Shown here one piece after another: positions 1-8,097 of a DNA stretch of 64,000 bases (within the stretch, counting starts at the first letter, position 1; the number at the start of each line of letters is the position of its first letter). Source of the DNA: Halorussus halobius (GTDB taxonomy: Archaea > Halobacteriota > Halobacteria > Halobacteriales > Haladaptataceae); NCBI RefSeq assembly GCF_004765805.1, contig NZ_SBIU01000005.1:124001-188000 (forward strand), read 5' to 3'. Made by a program: the position numbers and the translations under genes. The notes under the pieces are model-generated. The model was not told where the DNA came from. It saw only the letters and a list, made by a program, of their open reading frames with translations, and searched no databases.

Positions 1-228
1 CGGACGGTGCTGGCGTTCCTCGGGATGAACTACATGGACATCCCGAACCCGGTGTACATGGACGACACCATCTCGCTGGACATGACGGTCACCGAGACGA
101 CCGAGATATCCAGTCGGGACGACGCCGGACTGGTCGTCATCGACACCACGATGACCAATCAGGAAGACGACGTGGTGTTCGAAGGGGACATGAAGTTCCT
201 CATCAAGAAGGCGGACGCCGACGAGTAG
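1..228 (+). CDS. MaoC-family hot-dog dehydratase, C-terminal part
   Basis: The reading frame is open from the first base of the window, so the start lies upstream; 75 residues and the stop are visible. The fragment reads NYMDIPNPVYMDDTI, then alternating strands ending in VVFEGDMKFLIKK. This matches the last strands of MaoC-like (R)-specific enoyl-CoA hydratases, where a T(I/V)-x-V-T-V-T-E strand is followed by a V-T-N-Q turn. Such enzymes hydrate enoyl-CoA or act on acyl-CoA ring-opening products. Its position a few kilobases from the phenylacetate genes suggests a role in acyl-CoA catabolism, but that is inference. The catalytic Asp/His lie outside the window. Confidence 0.7.
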   Translation, partial: RTVLAFLGMNYMDIPNPVYMDDTISLDMTVTETTEISSRDDAGLVVIDTTMTNQEDDVVFEGDMKFLIKKADADE

Positions 229-799
229 CGCCGTCGCCGCCGGCTACCTGGGTGCTTCTTCTCCGGGAAAATCGGGAAGTCGGTCCGGCCCCAATCGGAG
301 CGAGGCGAGCGCCTCGCTTACAGGAACGCGAACTGCGTCCGGCGTCGCTTCGAGGGGTCGTTTTTCACGTCGGCTGCTGTGCGTCCGGTTCGGATTTGGC
401 TCGCTACGTACATCTGTATTCGTACATTTCGTCCCGGGGGTATATGAAAATTCTCCGATAGACGGCCTCATGGGGTGAATTCTCACGCATGTCGGTCGTT
501 GGCGCGGTGAACGAGACTGGTTGTCATCGCCCGATTCGCGGACGGCGATTGGGCTGCTGTGCGGTGGTTTCGTCGGTTTCGGCAGACGATAGCGTCGTGG
601 TAGTGTCATCAGGTGTAGAGATAGCCCCGTCTGGCTCGGTAGCGCCGGAACATGTGAGTAATAGTAGTTGGTACGCGTTCAGAGTGTGCGTCTCGTGGCC
701 GGGCAAAGTTTGAGTCGCGTTCGATGGAGAAGCAGGTTTCCAGCGGCCGAGGTGGCTACGTTCCGTTGCGAGCCTCATGCGGAGAGTGCGAACGCAAGA
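229..799. other. 571-bp stretch without a supported gene
   Basis: No frame here has haloarchaeal coding character. The second half (about 400-800) is visibly AT-richer than the flanking genes. On the minus strand near 590-660 a short frame reads LLLLTCSGATEPDG followed by a Thr-rich stretch. This resembles the lipobox and linker of a haloarchaeal lipoprotein, but there is no plausible body behind it. It may be a decayed remnant. Confidence 0.4.
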
Positions 800-1687
800 T
801 CAGGATATGTACGTCCAGTAGATGAGAAAGTCCGCAGTGAAGTGTATGACCAATGCTATCAGCAGCCCCCGAGTCTCAAAGATACATTTCGCCAGTATCC
901 ACGCATAAAATCCCGTCATCAGGACGCCGACGACACCACCCGGTGAGCCGAAGTAGTGAAACAGCCCGAAGTATGCACCTAATAGAAGAAGAGCTTGGGT
1001 TTTGCCAATTGCCTCGACGAGGTCAGCAAGCGGTGCTGCACGAAAGATGACCTCCTCGTTAAATGCATTCACTATCACAGCGAGTGAAACAAGTATAAGC
1101 AGATATCCGAATTCTTGAATCCCTCCTGGAAGGGAGTACTGCCCTGTGGCCGCAGAGAAAACGAACAACAGGGCTCCAGGAATACCGCCCCACAAGAGAG
1201 CGGCCTCCCACCACTTGCGGTCACGCCGGAGTCCAGGAATAACCGACCGACTGACAGTGGACGCCGGGTCTCCCAAGCGGAGAAATAGCCGTTCCCGAGT
1301 CTTTCCTGTAAGAAGCAGTATAACTATCAGTCCGAGGACAAACGCGTGCTGAAGGAGGTTCGTGGCGAGTTGTGACCATATCCCGGACGGCACTGTGAGC
1401 CCGATTATGGACACCCACGACAGTCGGACTTGGAACGTACAAATGGCAGCAAGAACTGCGAGAGCGAAGGACTGCAGCGGTCGAAAGCGTTCCATTGTCG
1501 TCAACAGCAGGAAGCAGACGGCAGTGGCGAACTGTGCGGGAATAACCCACGAAGGGCGAGTTCCCCCGAAAGTCGCCGTCAGTATTAGCGGACCGGTCGT
1601 CAAAAACAGCACTCCCCATGCGACGAGGGAGAGCAAGGAGGCGTTTTCAGAGGGCACTATATCTCCAACCTGCCTACCCGTGTACAT
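800..1687 (-). CDS. CPBP-family intramembrane metalloprotease
   Basis: A 295-residue, very hydrophobic protein with about seven to eight predicted membrane segments. The C-terminal third carries the Abi/CPBP (CAAX-protease-like) motifs in order: NEEVIFR near residues 210-216 (the two Glu and the Arg), GLFHYFG near 241-247 (His) and VIHFTAD near 280-286 (His). These are the intramembrane metal ligands of the family. Haloarchaeal members are mostly uncharacterised; proposed roles are membrane-protein processing or bacteriocin-type immunity. The ATG at 1687 has a TATA-like stretch at about 1717-1730 on the same strand, roughly 35 bases upstream. The gene and its flanks are AT-richer than the neighbours, which suggests an acquired accessory gene. 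Confidence 0.88.
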   Translation of the reverse strand: MYTGRQVGDIVPSENASLLSLVAWGVLFLTTGPLILTATFGGTRPSWVIPAQFATAVCFLLLTTMERFRPLQSFALAVLAAICTFQVRLSWVSIIGLTVPSGIWSQLATNLLQHAFVLGLIVILLLTGKTRERLFLRLGDPASTVSRSVIPGLRRDRKWWEAALLWGGIPGALLFVFSAATGQYSLPGGIQEFGYLLILVSLAVIVNAFNEEVIFRAAPLADLVEAIGKTQALLLLGAYFGLFHYFGSPGGVVGVLMTGFYAWILAKCIFETRGLLIALVIHFTADFLIYWTYIS

Positions 1688-2148
1688 GTCCGGAAAGTGG
1701 AATTACTCTCGTAATAGGCTTTTATATTTGGGGTAGTCTTCCGAAAGTCCGAGCGGGAGGTAGCACCGGAGGAGGTGAAAACAGCCCTATTCGGAAGAGT
1801 CCCCACTGTGAGTGTCCGGTTCATCCGCCCAGTTCGTTAACCAAATCCGGCCGGAGTTGAATACTGTACAGTCGCTGAGTTGGTCCTCTAAGCGGTGTAC
1901 TGCTCTCTTGCTATTCAGGAGAGCGAACACGGCGCGCCGGCGTTAGCCCGTTCACCCAAACGTAACAGCCGTTTCACGTTCAAGCCTGAATAACGGAATC
2001 GTGCTATTATCTCCTGGTAACCGCCCGTCACCGCGACCACCAGCCCCTGTATCGCGAGAACGACCCGCGAACTCACAGGCGCCCTCCGTTCTTCCGACTC
2101 TGACGCCTCTTCGCACGATTTTTCACGACACTCCACGAAGACCGGCGC
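1688..2148. other. 461-bp divergent spacer with promoters
   Basis: The spacer separates the minus-strand CPBP gene from the plus-strand amidohydrolase. It holds a TATA-like element at about 1717-1730 for the CPBP gene and another (CGATTTTTCAC, about 2117-2127) some 27 bases before the ATG at 2149. A perfect 10-bp palindrome ACTGTACAGT lies at 1863-1872. No coding frame is convincing. Confidence 0.45.
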
Positions 2149-3030
2149 ATGCCCACGCTCGACGTCGTCGACGACCACCCCGACGAGTACCCCATCATCG
2201 ACACCCACTGCCACCAGCCCACCGAGGAGTTCCTCCACGACGCGGGCGGGCTGATGATGGAGGACGCCGCCGAGAAGTTCGGCGCGAGCATCGAGACCGA
2301 CACCTACGACAACCTCATCGAGGAGTACCACGAGGCCGGCATCGGCCGGACCGTCCTGCTCGGGTGGGACGCAGAGACCAACACCGGCAACCCGCCCGTC
2401 CCGAACGACTACGTGGCCGAGGTCCGCGACGAGTACGACGACTTCTTCGTCGGGTTCGCCAGCGTCGACCCGCTCAAGGACGACTGCGTCGCGGAGGCCG
2501 AGCGCGCGGTGAAGGACCTCGACCTCTCGGGGTTCAAGTTCCAGCAGATAGCACAGGGGTTCGACCCGAGCGACCCCGCCCACGACGACCTCTGGGCGAC
2601 CATCGAGGACCTCGACGTCCCGGTCGTGTTCCACGGCGGTAACTCGACTCTGGGCGCGGGCGCGCCCGGCGGCCGGGGGCTGAAGGTCAAGCACGGCAAT
2701 CCGATGCTGATAGACGACGTCGCGGCGGAGCATCCCGACCTCCAGATTCTGCTCGCCCACCCGGCGTTCCCGTGGGAGAAAGAGCAACTCGCCATCTGCC
2801 AGCAGAAGGGCAACGTCTACATGGACCTCTCGGGGTGGATGCCCCGGTACATCGACGACCAGGTGCTCCACTACGCGAAGACGCTGCTGCAGGACAAGGT
2901 GATGTTCGGTACGGACTACCCCATGATAGAACCCGGCCCGTGGCTCGAGCAGTTCGCCGAGCTGGAGTTCCCACCCGAGGTCCAGCGCAAGATACTCTGG
3001 GAGAACGCCGAACAGTTCCTCGACCTGTAG
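2149..3030 (+). CDS. Amidohydrolase-2 (ACMSD-like) family metal-dependent hydrolase
   Basis: A 293-residue TIM-barrel hydrolase or decarboxylase of the amidohydrolase superfamily. The metal-binding pattern is complete: IDTHCHQ near the N-terminus (His20, His22), VVFHGG (His162), LLAHPAFPWE (His204) and GTDYP (Asp256). The GTDYP ending is typical of the amidohydrolase-2/ACMSD branch, which acts on aromatic-derived carboxylates or lactones. The substrate cannot be read from the sequence. Proximity to phenylacetate genes fits aromatic catabolism but is not proof. The ATG at 2149 is preceded by a TATA-like element about 27 bases upstream, so the transcript is probably leaderless. Confidence 0.85.
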   Translation: MPTLDVVDDHPDEYPIIDTHCHQPTEEFLHDAGGLMMEDAAEKFGASIETDTYDNLIEEYHEAGIGRTVLLGWDAETNTGNPPVPNDYVAEVRDEYDDFFVGFASVDPLKDDCVAEAERAVKDLDLSGFKFQQIAQGFDPSDPAHDDLWATIEDLDVPVVFHGGNSTLGAGAPGGRGLKVKHGNPMLIDDVAAEHPDLQILLAHPAFPWEKEQLAICQQKGNVYMDLSGWMPRYIDDQVLHYAKTLLQDKVMFGTDYPMIEPGPWLEQFAELEFPPEVQRKILWENAEQFLDL

Positions 3031-3215
3031 CCGGCCGTCGGAGGTCGTTCGCGAGCGATTCGACCGCCGGCCCGTCTCACCACGGGACGAACGAGAACTC
3101 CTCGCACGTGCACAGCCGCGTCACGCCGAACTGCAACATACTGTCTTCACTTCCGGCAATTTTCCCTCCAGTAGATATTACAAATTGTCTGTCTCAGTCG
3201 AGGTGAACGGCCTCG

Positions 3216-3554
3216 CTACTCCGGGTCGACGACGGTCGTCCCCTGGTCGCGGGCGTGGTGAAGTTCGATTCGATGGCGGGTGTGTCGCGCGTGGGTCTCG
3301 GCCCACCGGGTCGCGCCGTCCCGCGAGAGGTGTTCGGTCTCCTCCGGGCAGTTCCGACACGTCGCGCGCCACGTCGAAACGCTGTCCGGGAAGTGCCCCG
3401 TGTGCCGGCGGTGGTCCAGCGCGAACTGCTCGACCGCGTGGTTGCCCGCGCCGAGGTCCGCGAGTTCCTCGTCGAGGTCCCACTCCCGGCCGCACCGGCT
3501 GCACGCGATGGTCGGAGCCTCGTCGAAGTCGTCCGTCGGATCGTGGTCGGGCAC
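3216..3554 (-). CDS. Small zinc-finger-like haloarchaeal protein
   Basis: About 112 residues from a GTG at 3554; a TTG at 3584 would add ten residues. The GTG is preferred because an AT-rich element lies about 24 bases before it. There are two Cys pairs, CSRCGREW near the N-terminus and CRNCPEE about 50 residues later, with several His residues between and after them. Together they look like a split zinc ribbon, or a C2-C2/H site repeated twice. I do not recognise the family or a function. It lies tail-to-head upstream of nothing obvious and is probably monocistronic. Confidence 0.6.
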   Translation of the reverse strand: MPDHDPTDDFDEAPTIACSRCGREWDLDEELADLGAGNHAVEQFALDHRRHTGHFPDSVSTWRATCRNCPEETEHLSRDGATRWAETHARHTRHRIELHHARDQGTTVVDPE

Positions 3555-3647
3555 GCGTCGGACTACTCGTCGCGAGTATTTCAATTGCGTCGTCGACCGC
3601 CGACGCGAAGAGGTCGACCGTCCGTCTCACGGCCACCGCGACCCGAT

Positions 3648-4415
3648 TCAGAACTCCGGCTCCCGGCCCTCCAGAAACGCCGCGACGCCCTCCTCGTGTT
3701 CGGGCGTGGCGTACGCTTGGGACTGGACCATATTCTCGTAGTCCTGGGCCTCGCGCCAGCCGCTCCCCAGATTCTCGTGAATCGCGCGCTTGGCGAGACC
3801 GATGGTCCGCGTCGGGCGCTCGCCCAGCGTCTCGAGCAGGTCCGCGACCGTCGAATCGAGGTCGTCGTCGGGGACCGCCTCGTTCACCAGTCCCATCTCG
3901 GCGGCCTCGCGCGCGCCGAAGAACTCGCCCGTGAATGCGAGTCGCTTGGCGGTCCGGAGCCCGACCAGCCGGGGCAACAGGAAGCTTCCCCCGGTGTCGG
4001 GAATCAGCCCCACGCGGACGAACGCGCAACTGAAGGTCGCCGACTCGGCCGCGATGGCGAAGTCAGACACCGCCGCGACCGCCAGCCCCGCACCCACCGC
4101 GTCGCCGTTCACCTTCGCGACGATGGGCACCCGCGTCGAGAGGGCCTCCTCGACCACTCGGCCGAAGGTCTCGGTCACGCGCTCGTAGGCCTCCTCGGGG
4201 GTCTCCTCGCGGTCGGCCATCGACTCGATGTCCCCGCCCGCACTGAACGCCTCGCCCTCGCCGGTCAGGACCACGGCGTCGTGGTCGTCCGGGTGGGCGT
4301 CGGCGAACACGTCGGCCAGTTCCCCGGCGATCTCGGGCGTGAAGGCGTTCATTGCCTCGGGGCGGTCGAAGGTGACGGTGCGTACGCCGTCGTCGTCGGT
4401 GACGTCCATGCGCAT
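3648..4415 (-). CDS. Enoyl-CoA hydratase/isomerase, PaaG-like
   Basis: A 255-residue crotonase-fold enzyme. The start is taken at the ATG at 4415 (a second ATG lies at 4409), because the frame upstream is not conserved-looking and 255 residues is the family length. It has the oxyanion-hole segment GEGEAFSAGGDIESM and the active-site segment GLIPDTGGSFLLPRLVG. The Asp in LIPD, where hydratases have Glu, together with the ending EGVAAFLEGREPEF, are hallmarks of PaaG. PaaG is the isomerase that turns ring 1,2-epoxyphenylacetyl-CoA into the oxepin. This step follows the PaaABCD epoxidase encoded 2.4 kb away, so the pathway context agrees. A general acyl-CoA isomerase remains possible. Confidence 0.85.
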   Translation of the reverse strand: MRMDVTDDDGVRTVTFDRPEAMNAFTPEIAGELADVFADAHPDDHDAVVLTGEGEAFSAGGDIESMADREETPEEAYERVTETFGRVVEEALSTRVPIVAKVNGDAVGAGLAVAAVSDFAIAAESATFSCAFVRVGLIPDTGGSFLLPRLVGLRTAKRLAFTGEFFGAREAAEMGLVNEAVPDDDLDSTVADLLETLGERPTRTIGLAKRAIHENLGSGWREAQDYENMVQSQAYATPEHEEGVAAFLEGREPEF

Positions 4416-4546
4416 ACGGTCTCGGGCCAGTCGGATAACGATAGCTGACTCGTGCCGTGTCGATGCTGTACGGAACCGGCCGTCGCGTACCCCGAACCGC
4501 CACGGATACAGAACTAAGTGGATTCGCTCGGGACGTACGAACCGAC

Positions 4547-4855
4547 ATGGCTTCGGACGGGGATTCGACACGAACTTGCTCGCTCGACGAGTTCGCGCTG
4601 GACGACCCGAGTCCGGGCGACTACGTCGAGATAGACGGCGAACCCGCCGTCGTCGAGACGATAGTGGGCGGCCGCGCCCGCGTCAACACTGGCGTCCGAG
4701 CGACCCACGACGACGCGAACGTCGACACCTGCTCGGTCGACGACATCGACCGGCCGTCGCCGACTCCCGGTGACTTCGTTACGGTCGACGGCGAGCGCGC
4801 GGTGGTCGAGGAGATACTCGGCGGCCGTGCCCGCGTCAATTTCAGCGTCGAGTGA
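4547..4855 (+). CDS. Small acidic protein made of two tandem copies of one module
   Basis: 102 residues from the ATG at 4547. It consists of two copies of a roughly 45-residue module. The first reads SPGDYVEIDGEPAVVE then GGRARVN; the second reads TPGDFVTVDGERAVVEEILG then GGRARVN. The PGDxVxxDGxxAVVE pattern looks like a small beta-barrel (KOW/SH3-like) fold, but I cannot assign a family. Each copy begins with a TCS(L/V)D segment. Its stop is 53 bases before the PaaI-like thioesterase, so co-transcription is possible, although that gene has its own promoter-like element. Confidence 0.6.
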   Translation: MASDGDSTRTCSLDEFALDDPSPGDYVEIDGEPAVVETIVGGRARVNTGVRATHDDANVDTCSVDDIDRPSPTPGDFVTVDGERAVVEEILGGRARVNFSVE

Positions 4856-4908
4856 GCGCTGCGCCTCGAAGAATCACGCTTAAGCCGTTCGCAAGAACAA
4901 CTCGTCCC

Positions 4909-5337
4909 ATGGACGTCGAGAACTTCTTCGAGGAGATGCCGTTCGCCGACCTGCTCGGGGTCGAAGTGACCGAAGTCGAGGACGGCCACGCCGAGGGCCG
5001 CGTCGAGATGCGCGAGGACCTGTCGTGGAACGCCGACCGCATGATGGCCCACGGCGGGGTCACCTTCACCCTCGCGGACACCGTGGGCGGCGCGGCGCTG
5101 GTGTCGCTGGTCGACCAGCCCGTGCCGACCATCGACATGCGAATCGACTACCTCGAAGCCGGGACCGGCGACCTCCGCGCGGAGGCCGACGTCGTCCGGT
5201 GTGGGAGCGACGTGGGCGTGGTGGACGTGGCGGTCTATTCGGTCGACGACGGAGAGGCCCCGGAGGGGTCTCATGGAGACGGTGAAACCGTCGGAGCGCA
5301 AGTCGCCGACGCGCGCGGCGTGTACAAGACGGGATAG
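4909..5337 (+). CDS. PaaI-family hot-dog thioesterase
   Basis: 142 residues from the ATG at 4909, where MDVENFFEEMPFADLLG gives the expected N-terminus. A TATA-like GCTTAAGCC at about 4878-4886 lies about 27 bases upstream, so the mRNA is leaderless. The signature HGGVTFTLADTVGGAAL is the PaaI active-site helix, and the final strands follow the family pattern. PaaI enzymes hydrolyse aromatic acyl-CoA and rescue CoA when ring-hydroxylated phenylacetyl-CoA intermediates stall. That fits the epoxidase operon close by. The C-terminus has a short insert (residues about 118-130) rich in Gly, Glu and Asp. Confidence 0.86.
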   Translation: MDVENFFEEMPFADLLGVEVTEVEDGHAEGRVEMREDLSWNADRMMAHGGVTFTLADTVGGAALVSLVDQPVPTIDMRIDYLEAGTGDLRAEADVVRCGSDVGVVDVAVYSVDDGEAPEGSHGDGETVGAQVADARGVYKTG

Positions 5338-5346
5338 CGAACCCCG

Positions 5347-5598
5347 TCAGCCGACGACGGCCCGCCCGATGGCGTTGCCCACCAGCAGGACGACTGCGCA
5401 CGCGCCGGCGACGGTCCCGACGCCGCCGGAGCCAGCGAGCAGGACCGCCAACAGGAGGGCGATAAGTTCGAGCGTCCGGTGAATGTTCGAGAGCTGTCTG
5501 GCGATTTCGGGGTCAGACGCCACGGAGTCGGCGGTGGCGTCGTCGGCCGCGCTCGTGACGCCCTCAGGGTCGGCGGTGGCGTCGTCGGCGTCGGTCAT
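5347..5598 (-). CDS. Small membrane protein with acidic cytoplasmic N-terminus
   Basis: 83 residues from the ATG at 5598. An Asp/Ala/Thr-rich N-terminal half (about 38 residues) is followed by an amphipathic segment and two hydrophobic segments (LELIALLLAVLLAG and GACAVVLLVGNAIGRAVVG) that can form a membrane hairpin. I recognise no family. It is transcribed convergently with the PaaI-like gene, with 9 bases between the two stop codons. Confidence 0.6.
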   Translation of the reverse strand: MTDADDATADPEGVTSAADDATADSVASDPEIARQLSNIHRTLELIALLLAVLLAGSGGVGTVAGACAVVLLVGNAIGRAVVG

Positions 5599-5707
5599 AC
5601 CGCACCCGATTCGGCCCGGTCCCAAATGCGATGCGGTTCGGCCGGCGGCGCGGCTCGGTCGACCGGCGGCGCGGGGAGTGTGGTTCGGCCGGCGGTACGG
5701 GCGGCCC

Positions 5708-6346
5708 TCACAGCACCTGCGCGAACAGCGTGGCCTGCCCCCGACGCAGGCGCTCCAGAAACGCCGACTTGCTGATGCCGAGTTCCGCCGCCACCTCGCT
5801 CGCGGTCGATTCCCGCGGAACCGAGAAGTAACCCAGCTCCAGCGCGACCCGAAGCGCGGCCTCCTGTGCGGGCGTGAGGTCCCACCGCTTGGCGACCGCC
5901 TCGTCGTCCTCGCTCCCGAGCGGGAAGACGCGTTCGAGCGAGACGCCCACCGTGTCGGCGGCGGCCGCCAGCACGCCCTGTAGCACGTCGTGGCCGACGA
6001 CCGCGCCGGTGTAGCGCTCGGTCCCCGCGCGGTACTGCAGGCTCTCGGCCATGAATCCCTCGTCGGTGAGCCGGTGGACCACGCAGGGGTGTTTCGACAG
6101 GCACCGGAAGTTGGTCCGGCTGTCGGTCCGCGAGGCGTGGAGATACCGGATGCGCTCGTCGGCGTCGAGAACGCGGGCGAGGTCGTCGGCCCCCTCGGTC
6201 GCGGAGAATCGGAGCAGGGCGTTGTCGTCGGTCCGGAGCTGTGGCGGTCGCGCCTCGACGGCGGCGTCGGTCTCGCGCGAGGCGTCCGCGAGTGGGCAGT
6301 CGTCGCCCGTGACGCTGAACTCGACGACGAGACACTCGTCTATCAA
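5708..6346 (-). CDS. HTH DNA-binding regulator, bacterio-opsin-activator type
   Basis: 212 residues. The N-terminal about 150 residues form a ligand- or redox-sensing-type domain beginning IDECLVVEFSVTGDDCPLAD, with several Cys. The C-terminus (about 160-212) is the HTH_10 domain, seen in LTPAQEAALRVALELGYF and STASEVAAELGISKSAFLERL. The start codon is TTG at 6346, chosen because no in-frame ATG or GTG lies upstream and family members begin in this way. It is divergent from paaA, with the repeat region between them, so it is the natural candidate regulator of the phenylacetyl-CoA epoxidase operon. That role is inferred from position only. Confidence 0.82.
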   Translation of the reverse strand: MIDECLVVEFSVTGDDCPLADASRETDAAVEARPPQLRTDDNALLRFSATEGADDLARVLDADERIRYLHASRTDSRTNFRCLSKHPCVVHRLTDEGFMAESLQYRAGTERYTGAVVGHDVLQGVLAAAADTVGVSLERVFPLGSEDDEAVAKRWDLTPAQEAALRVALELGYFSVPRESTASEVAAELGISKSAFLERLRRGQATLFAQVL

Positions 6347-6411
6347 TACGCCACACCTCCAATCGGTCCTGCTACGTCGTGCGTGGCGTGGAAGCGTGCG
6401 GTGGACTCGGG

Positions 6412-6595
6412 GAGAACGACGACTCGAAAGCCCCCGCCCGCTCGTTCTCCGTCGTTGTTGGCTTTATCACGACAGCCACAACTGGAGAGAACGACGACTC
6501 GAAAGCCCCCGCCCGCTCGTTCTCCGTCGTTGTTGGCTTTATCACGACAGCCACAACTGGAGAGAACGACGCCTCGAAAGCCCCCGGGCGCTCGG
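6412..6595. repeat. 75-bp tandem repeat, 2.5 copies
   Basis: Copies start at 6412, 6487 and 6562 with an exact 75-base period. The first two are identical as far as I can read. The third diverges after about 34 bases, with GCCTC for GACTC and GGGCGC for GCCCGC. Each unit starts GAGAACGACGACTCGAAAGC and contains CGCTCGTTCTCC, so part of the unit is self-complementary (GAGAACGA against TCGTTCTC). It lies between the HTH regulator and paaA, in the spacer that would hold regulatory sites. Confidence 0.85.
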
Positions 6596-6700
6596 GTCGG
6601 GGGCCTCGCTGCGCTCCTCGCTTCGCTGCGGTGCTTGCATCGGCCGCCGTCCCCGAGCGCCCGGCCCCTTTCAGTCCCGCCCGGCGTGGTCCGTGTAGCT
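6583..6700. repeat. GC-rich inverted-repeat block following the tandem repeat
   Basis: The third tandem copy runs into CCCGGGCGCTCGGG near 6583-6596, which pairs with CCCCGAGCGCCCGG near 6649-6662. Between them lies GGGGCCTCGCTGCGCTCCTC-type sequence. From memory, blocks of this kind followed by CCCCTTTCAGTCCCGCCC recur in haloarchaeal intergenic DNA, so it is probably a dispersed genomic repeat. I cannot verify that here. No gene is credible in it. Confidence 0.5.
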
Positions 6701-6757
6701 GAGCGACGCGGGTTCAGCGGAGCGTTTCGGCTCGGATTCATAACGGTCGTTTGCGCG

Positions 6758-6772
6758 CGATACATATAAAAG
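6758..6772 (+). promoter_or_regulatory. TATA box of the paa operon
   Basis: The run TACATATAAAA (about 6761-6771) is the most AT-rich stretch in this spacer. It is centred about 30 bases before the paaA ATG at 6797, the usual spacing for a leaderless haloarchaeal transcript. The sequence just before it, TTGCGCGCGA, may be the BRE region. Confidence 0.7.
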
Positions 6773-6796
6773 CAGTCTATAGGCGGGTCAATTGGT

Positions 6797-7765
6797 ATGC
6801 CAGTCGGGACCGAACTCGCCCACATGGACATCGACGAGGTCAAAGAGCGCGCCGGACCGCGCGAATTCAGTCCGAAGGACGACCTCCCGGAGGAGTACCG
6901 GAAGGCCGCCACCCGGATGATTCAGTTCCACGCCAACAGCGAGATAATGGGGGCGTACCTCGAACGCCCGTTCATCCGGCAGGCTCCGAGCCTCGACCGG
7001 AAGCTGGCCTTCTCGGCGAAGGTGCAGGACGAAATCGGCCACGGCCAACTGCTCTACCGGGCGGCCGAGTCGCTGGGAATCAAGACCCGCGACGAGATGC
7101 TCGACGAGTTGGCCGACGGGGAGGGGAAGTTCCTCAACTGCTTCCACTACCCGATGGACTCGTGGGCGGAGGTGCCGATGATAGCCTTCTTCGTGGACGG
7201 CGCGGCCATGCGCCGGCAGGCCACGCTCAAGCGCACGAGCTGGGAGCCGTACGCTCACGCGATGGACAAGGTGTGCTTCGAGGAGGGGTTCCACGTCAAG
7301 CACGGCGAGGACATCATGCGCGAGTTGGCGACCGGCTCGAAGAAAGAACAGGAGATGCTGCAGGACGCCTTCGACGAGTGGTGGCCCCGCATCATCCAGT
7401 TCTTCGGCCCGACCGACGACAAGTCGACCCACCACGACTTCTCGGCCGACGTGGGGCTGAAGACGATGACCAACGACGAACTCCGCAACGCCTTCCTCAA
7501 CGCCTACGTGCCGAAGGCCGAGAAGTACGGCCTCGAAATCCCCGACGAGCCCCGCATCCGGGACAACGGCGACGGCACCTACGAGGTCGTCGAGGACGAC
7601 CTCGACTGGGAGGAGTTCTTCACCATCGCCAAGAACGACTCGGAGGGTAGCCACGAACAGATCGGCAAGCGCAGCCGCACCCAGGAGGCGGTCGAGTGGG
7701 TCCGCGAATCGCTCGACGACTGGGAAGCGGGAGCCAACAACGCCGCCCCGCAGGCGGCCGACTAA
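6797..7765 (+). CDS. paaA: 1,2-phenylacetyl-CoA epoxidase, catalytic subunit A
   Basis: The catalytic diiron subunit of the multicomponent oxygenase that epoxidises the ring of phenylacetyl-CoA. The 322 residues align over the full length with bacterial PaaA: an N-terminal Pro/Asp-rich region, AKVQDEIGHGQLLYRAAE with the ExxH iron ligands (residues about 75-92), VDGAAMRRQA, KVCFEEGFHVKHGE with the second E/H set, FGPTDDKSTHH and TNDELRNAF. A TATA box lies 26-36 bases upstream of the ATG, so it is first in the operon. PaaB follows after two bases. It acts in the cytoplasm as part of a PaaABC complex. Confidence 0.96.
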   Translation: MPVGTELAHMDIDEVKERAGPREFSPKDDLPEEYRKAATRMIQFHANSEIMGAYLERPFIRQAPSLDRKLAFSAKVQDEIGHGQLLYRAAESLGIKTRDEMLDELADGEGKFLNCFHYPMDSWAEVPMIAFFVDGAAMRRQATLKRTSWEPYAHAMDKVCFEEGFHVKHGEDIMRELATGSKKEQEMLQDAFDEWWPRIIQFFGPTDDKSTHHDFSADVGLKTMTNDELRNAFLNAYVPKAEKYGLEIPDEPRIRDNGDGTYEVVEDDLDWEEFFTIAKNDSEGSHEQIGKRSRTQEAVEWVRESLDDWEAGANNAAPQAAD

Positions 7766-7767
7766 CC

Positions 7768-8097
7768 ATGATTTGGGAAGTGTTCCGACAGGAGGAGTCC
7801 GGGGAGTATCACACCCACTGTGGCAACGTCCACGCGCCCGACCGCGAGATGGCGAAGCTGTTCGCCCAGATTCAGCACGGTCGTCGGAAGCCGACCAACA
7901 GCCTCTGGGTCGCTCCGAAAGAGGAAATCGGCGAGGTCGACGCCGAGGAGGCCGAGTTCGGCGGCACGACCGACAAGTCCTACCGGTGGGTGATGGGGTA
8001 CAAGGACCTCGACGCGGCGTACGCCGAGGAGGTCGCCGAGTCCCAGAGCGAGCAGGAGGACGCCGACCGCGCCAAGCGCGCGGGAGGTGACGACTGA
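7768..8097 (+). CDS. paaB: 1,2-phenylacetyl-CoA epoxidase subunit B
   Basis: A 109-residue accessory subunit that bridges PaaA-PaaC heterodimers in the bacterial complex. It begins MIWEVFRQEESGEYHTHCGN, then HAPDREMAKLFAQIQHGRR and SLWVAPKEEIGEV, all typical of PaaB. The C-terminal 25 residues are a charged extension. Its stop (TGA, 8095-8097) shares one base with the paaC start codon, consistent with coupled translation. Confidence 0.95.
   Translation: MIWEVFRQEESGEYHTHCGNVHAPDREMAKLFAQIQHGRRKPTNSLWVAPKEEIGEVDAEEAEFGGTTDKSYRWVMGYKDLDAAYAEEVAESQSEQEDADRAKRAGGDD

Noticed and set aside
6412..6595. CRISPR array
   Set aside because: The 75-bp units are contiguous and near identical, with no unique spacers. 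The same holds for the 30-bp units at 18811.
6379..6702. Plus-strand frame across the 75-bp repeats encoding a repetitive peptide
   Set aside because: It exists only because 75 is divisible by three. It is not acidic, has no start signal and ends inside the GC-rich repeat block.
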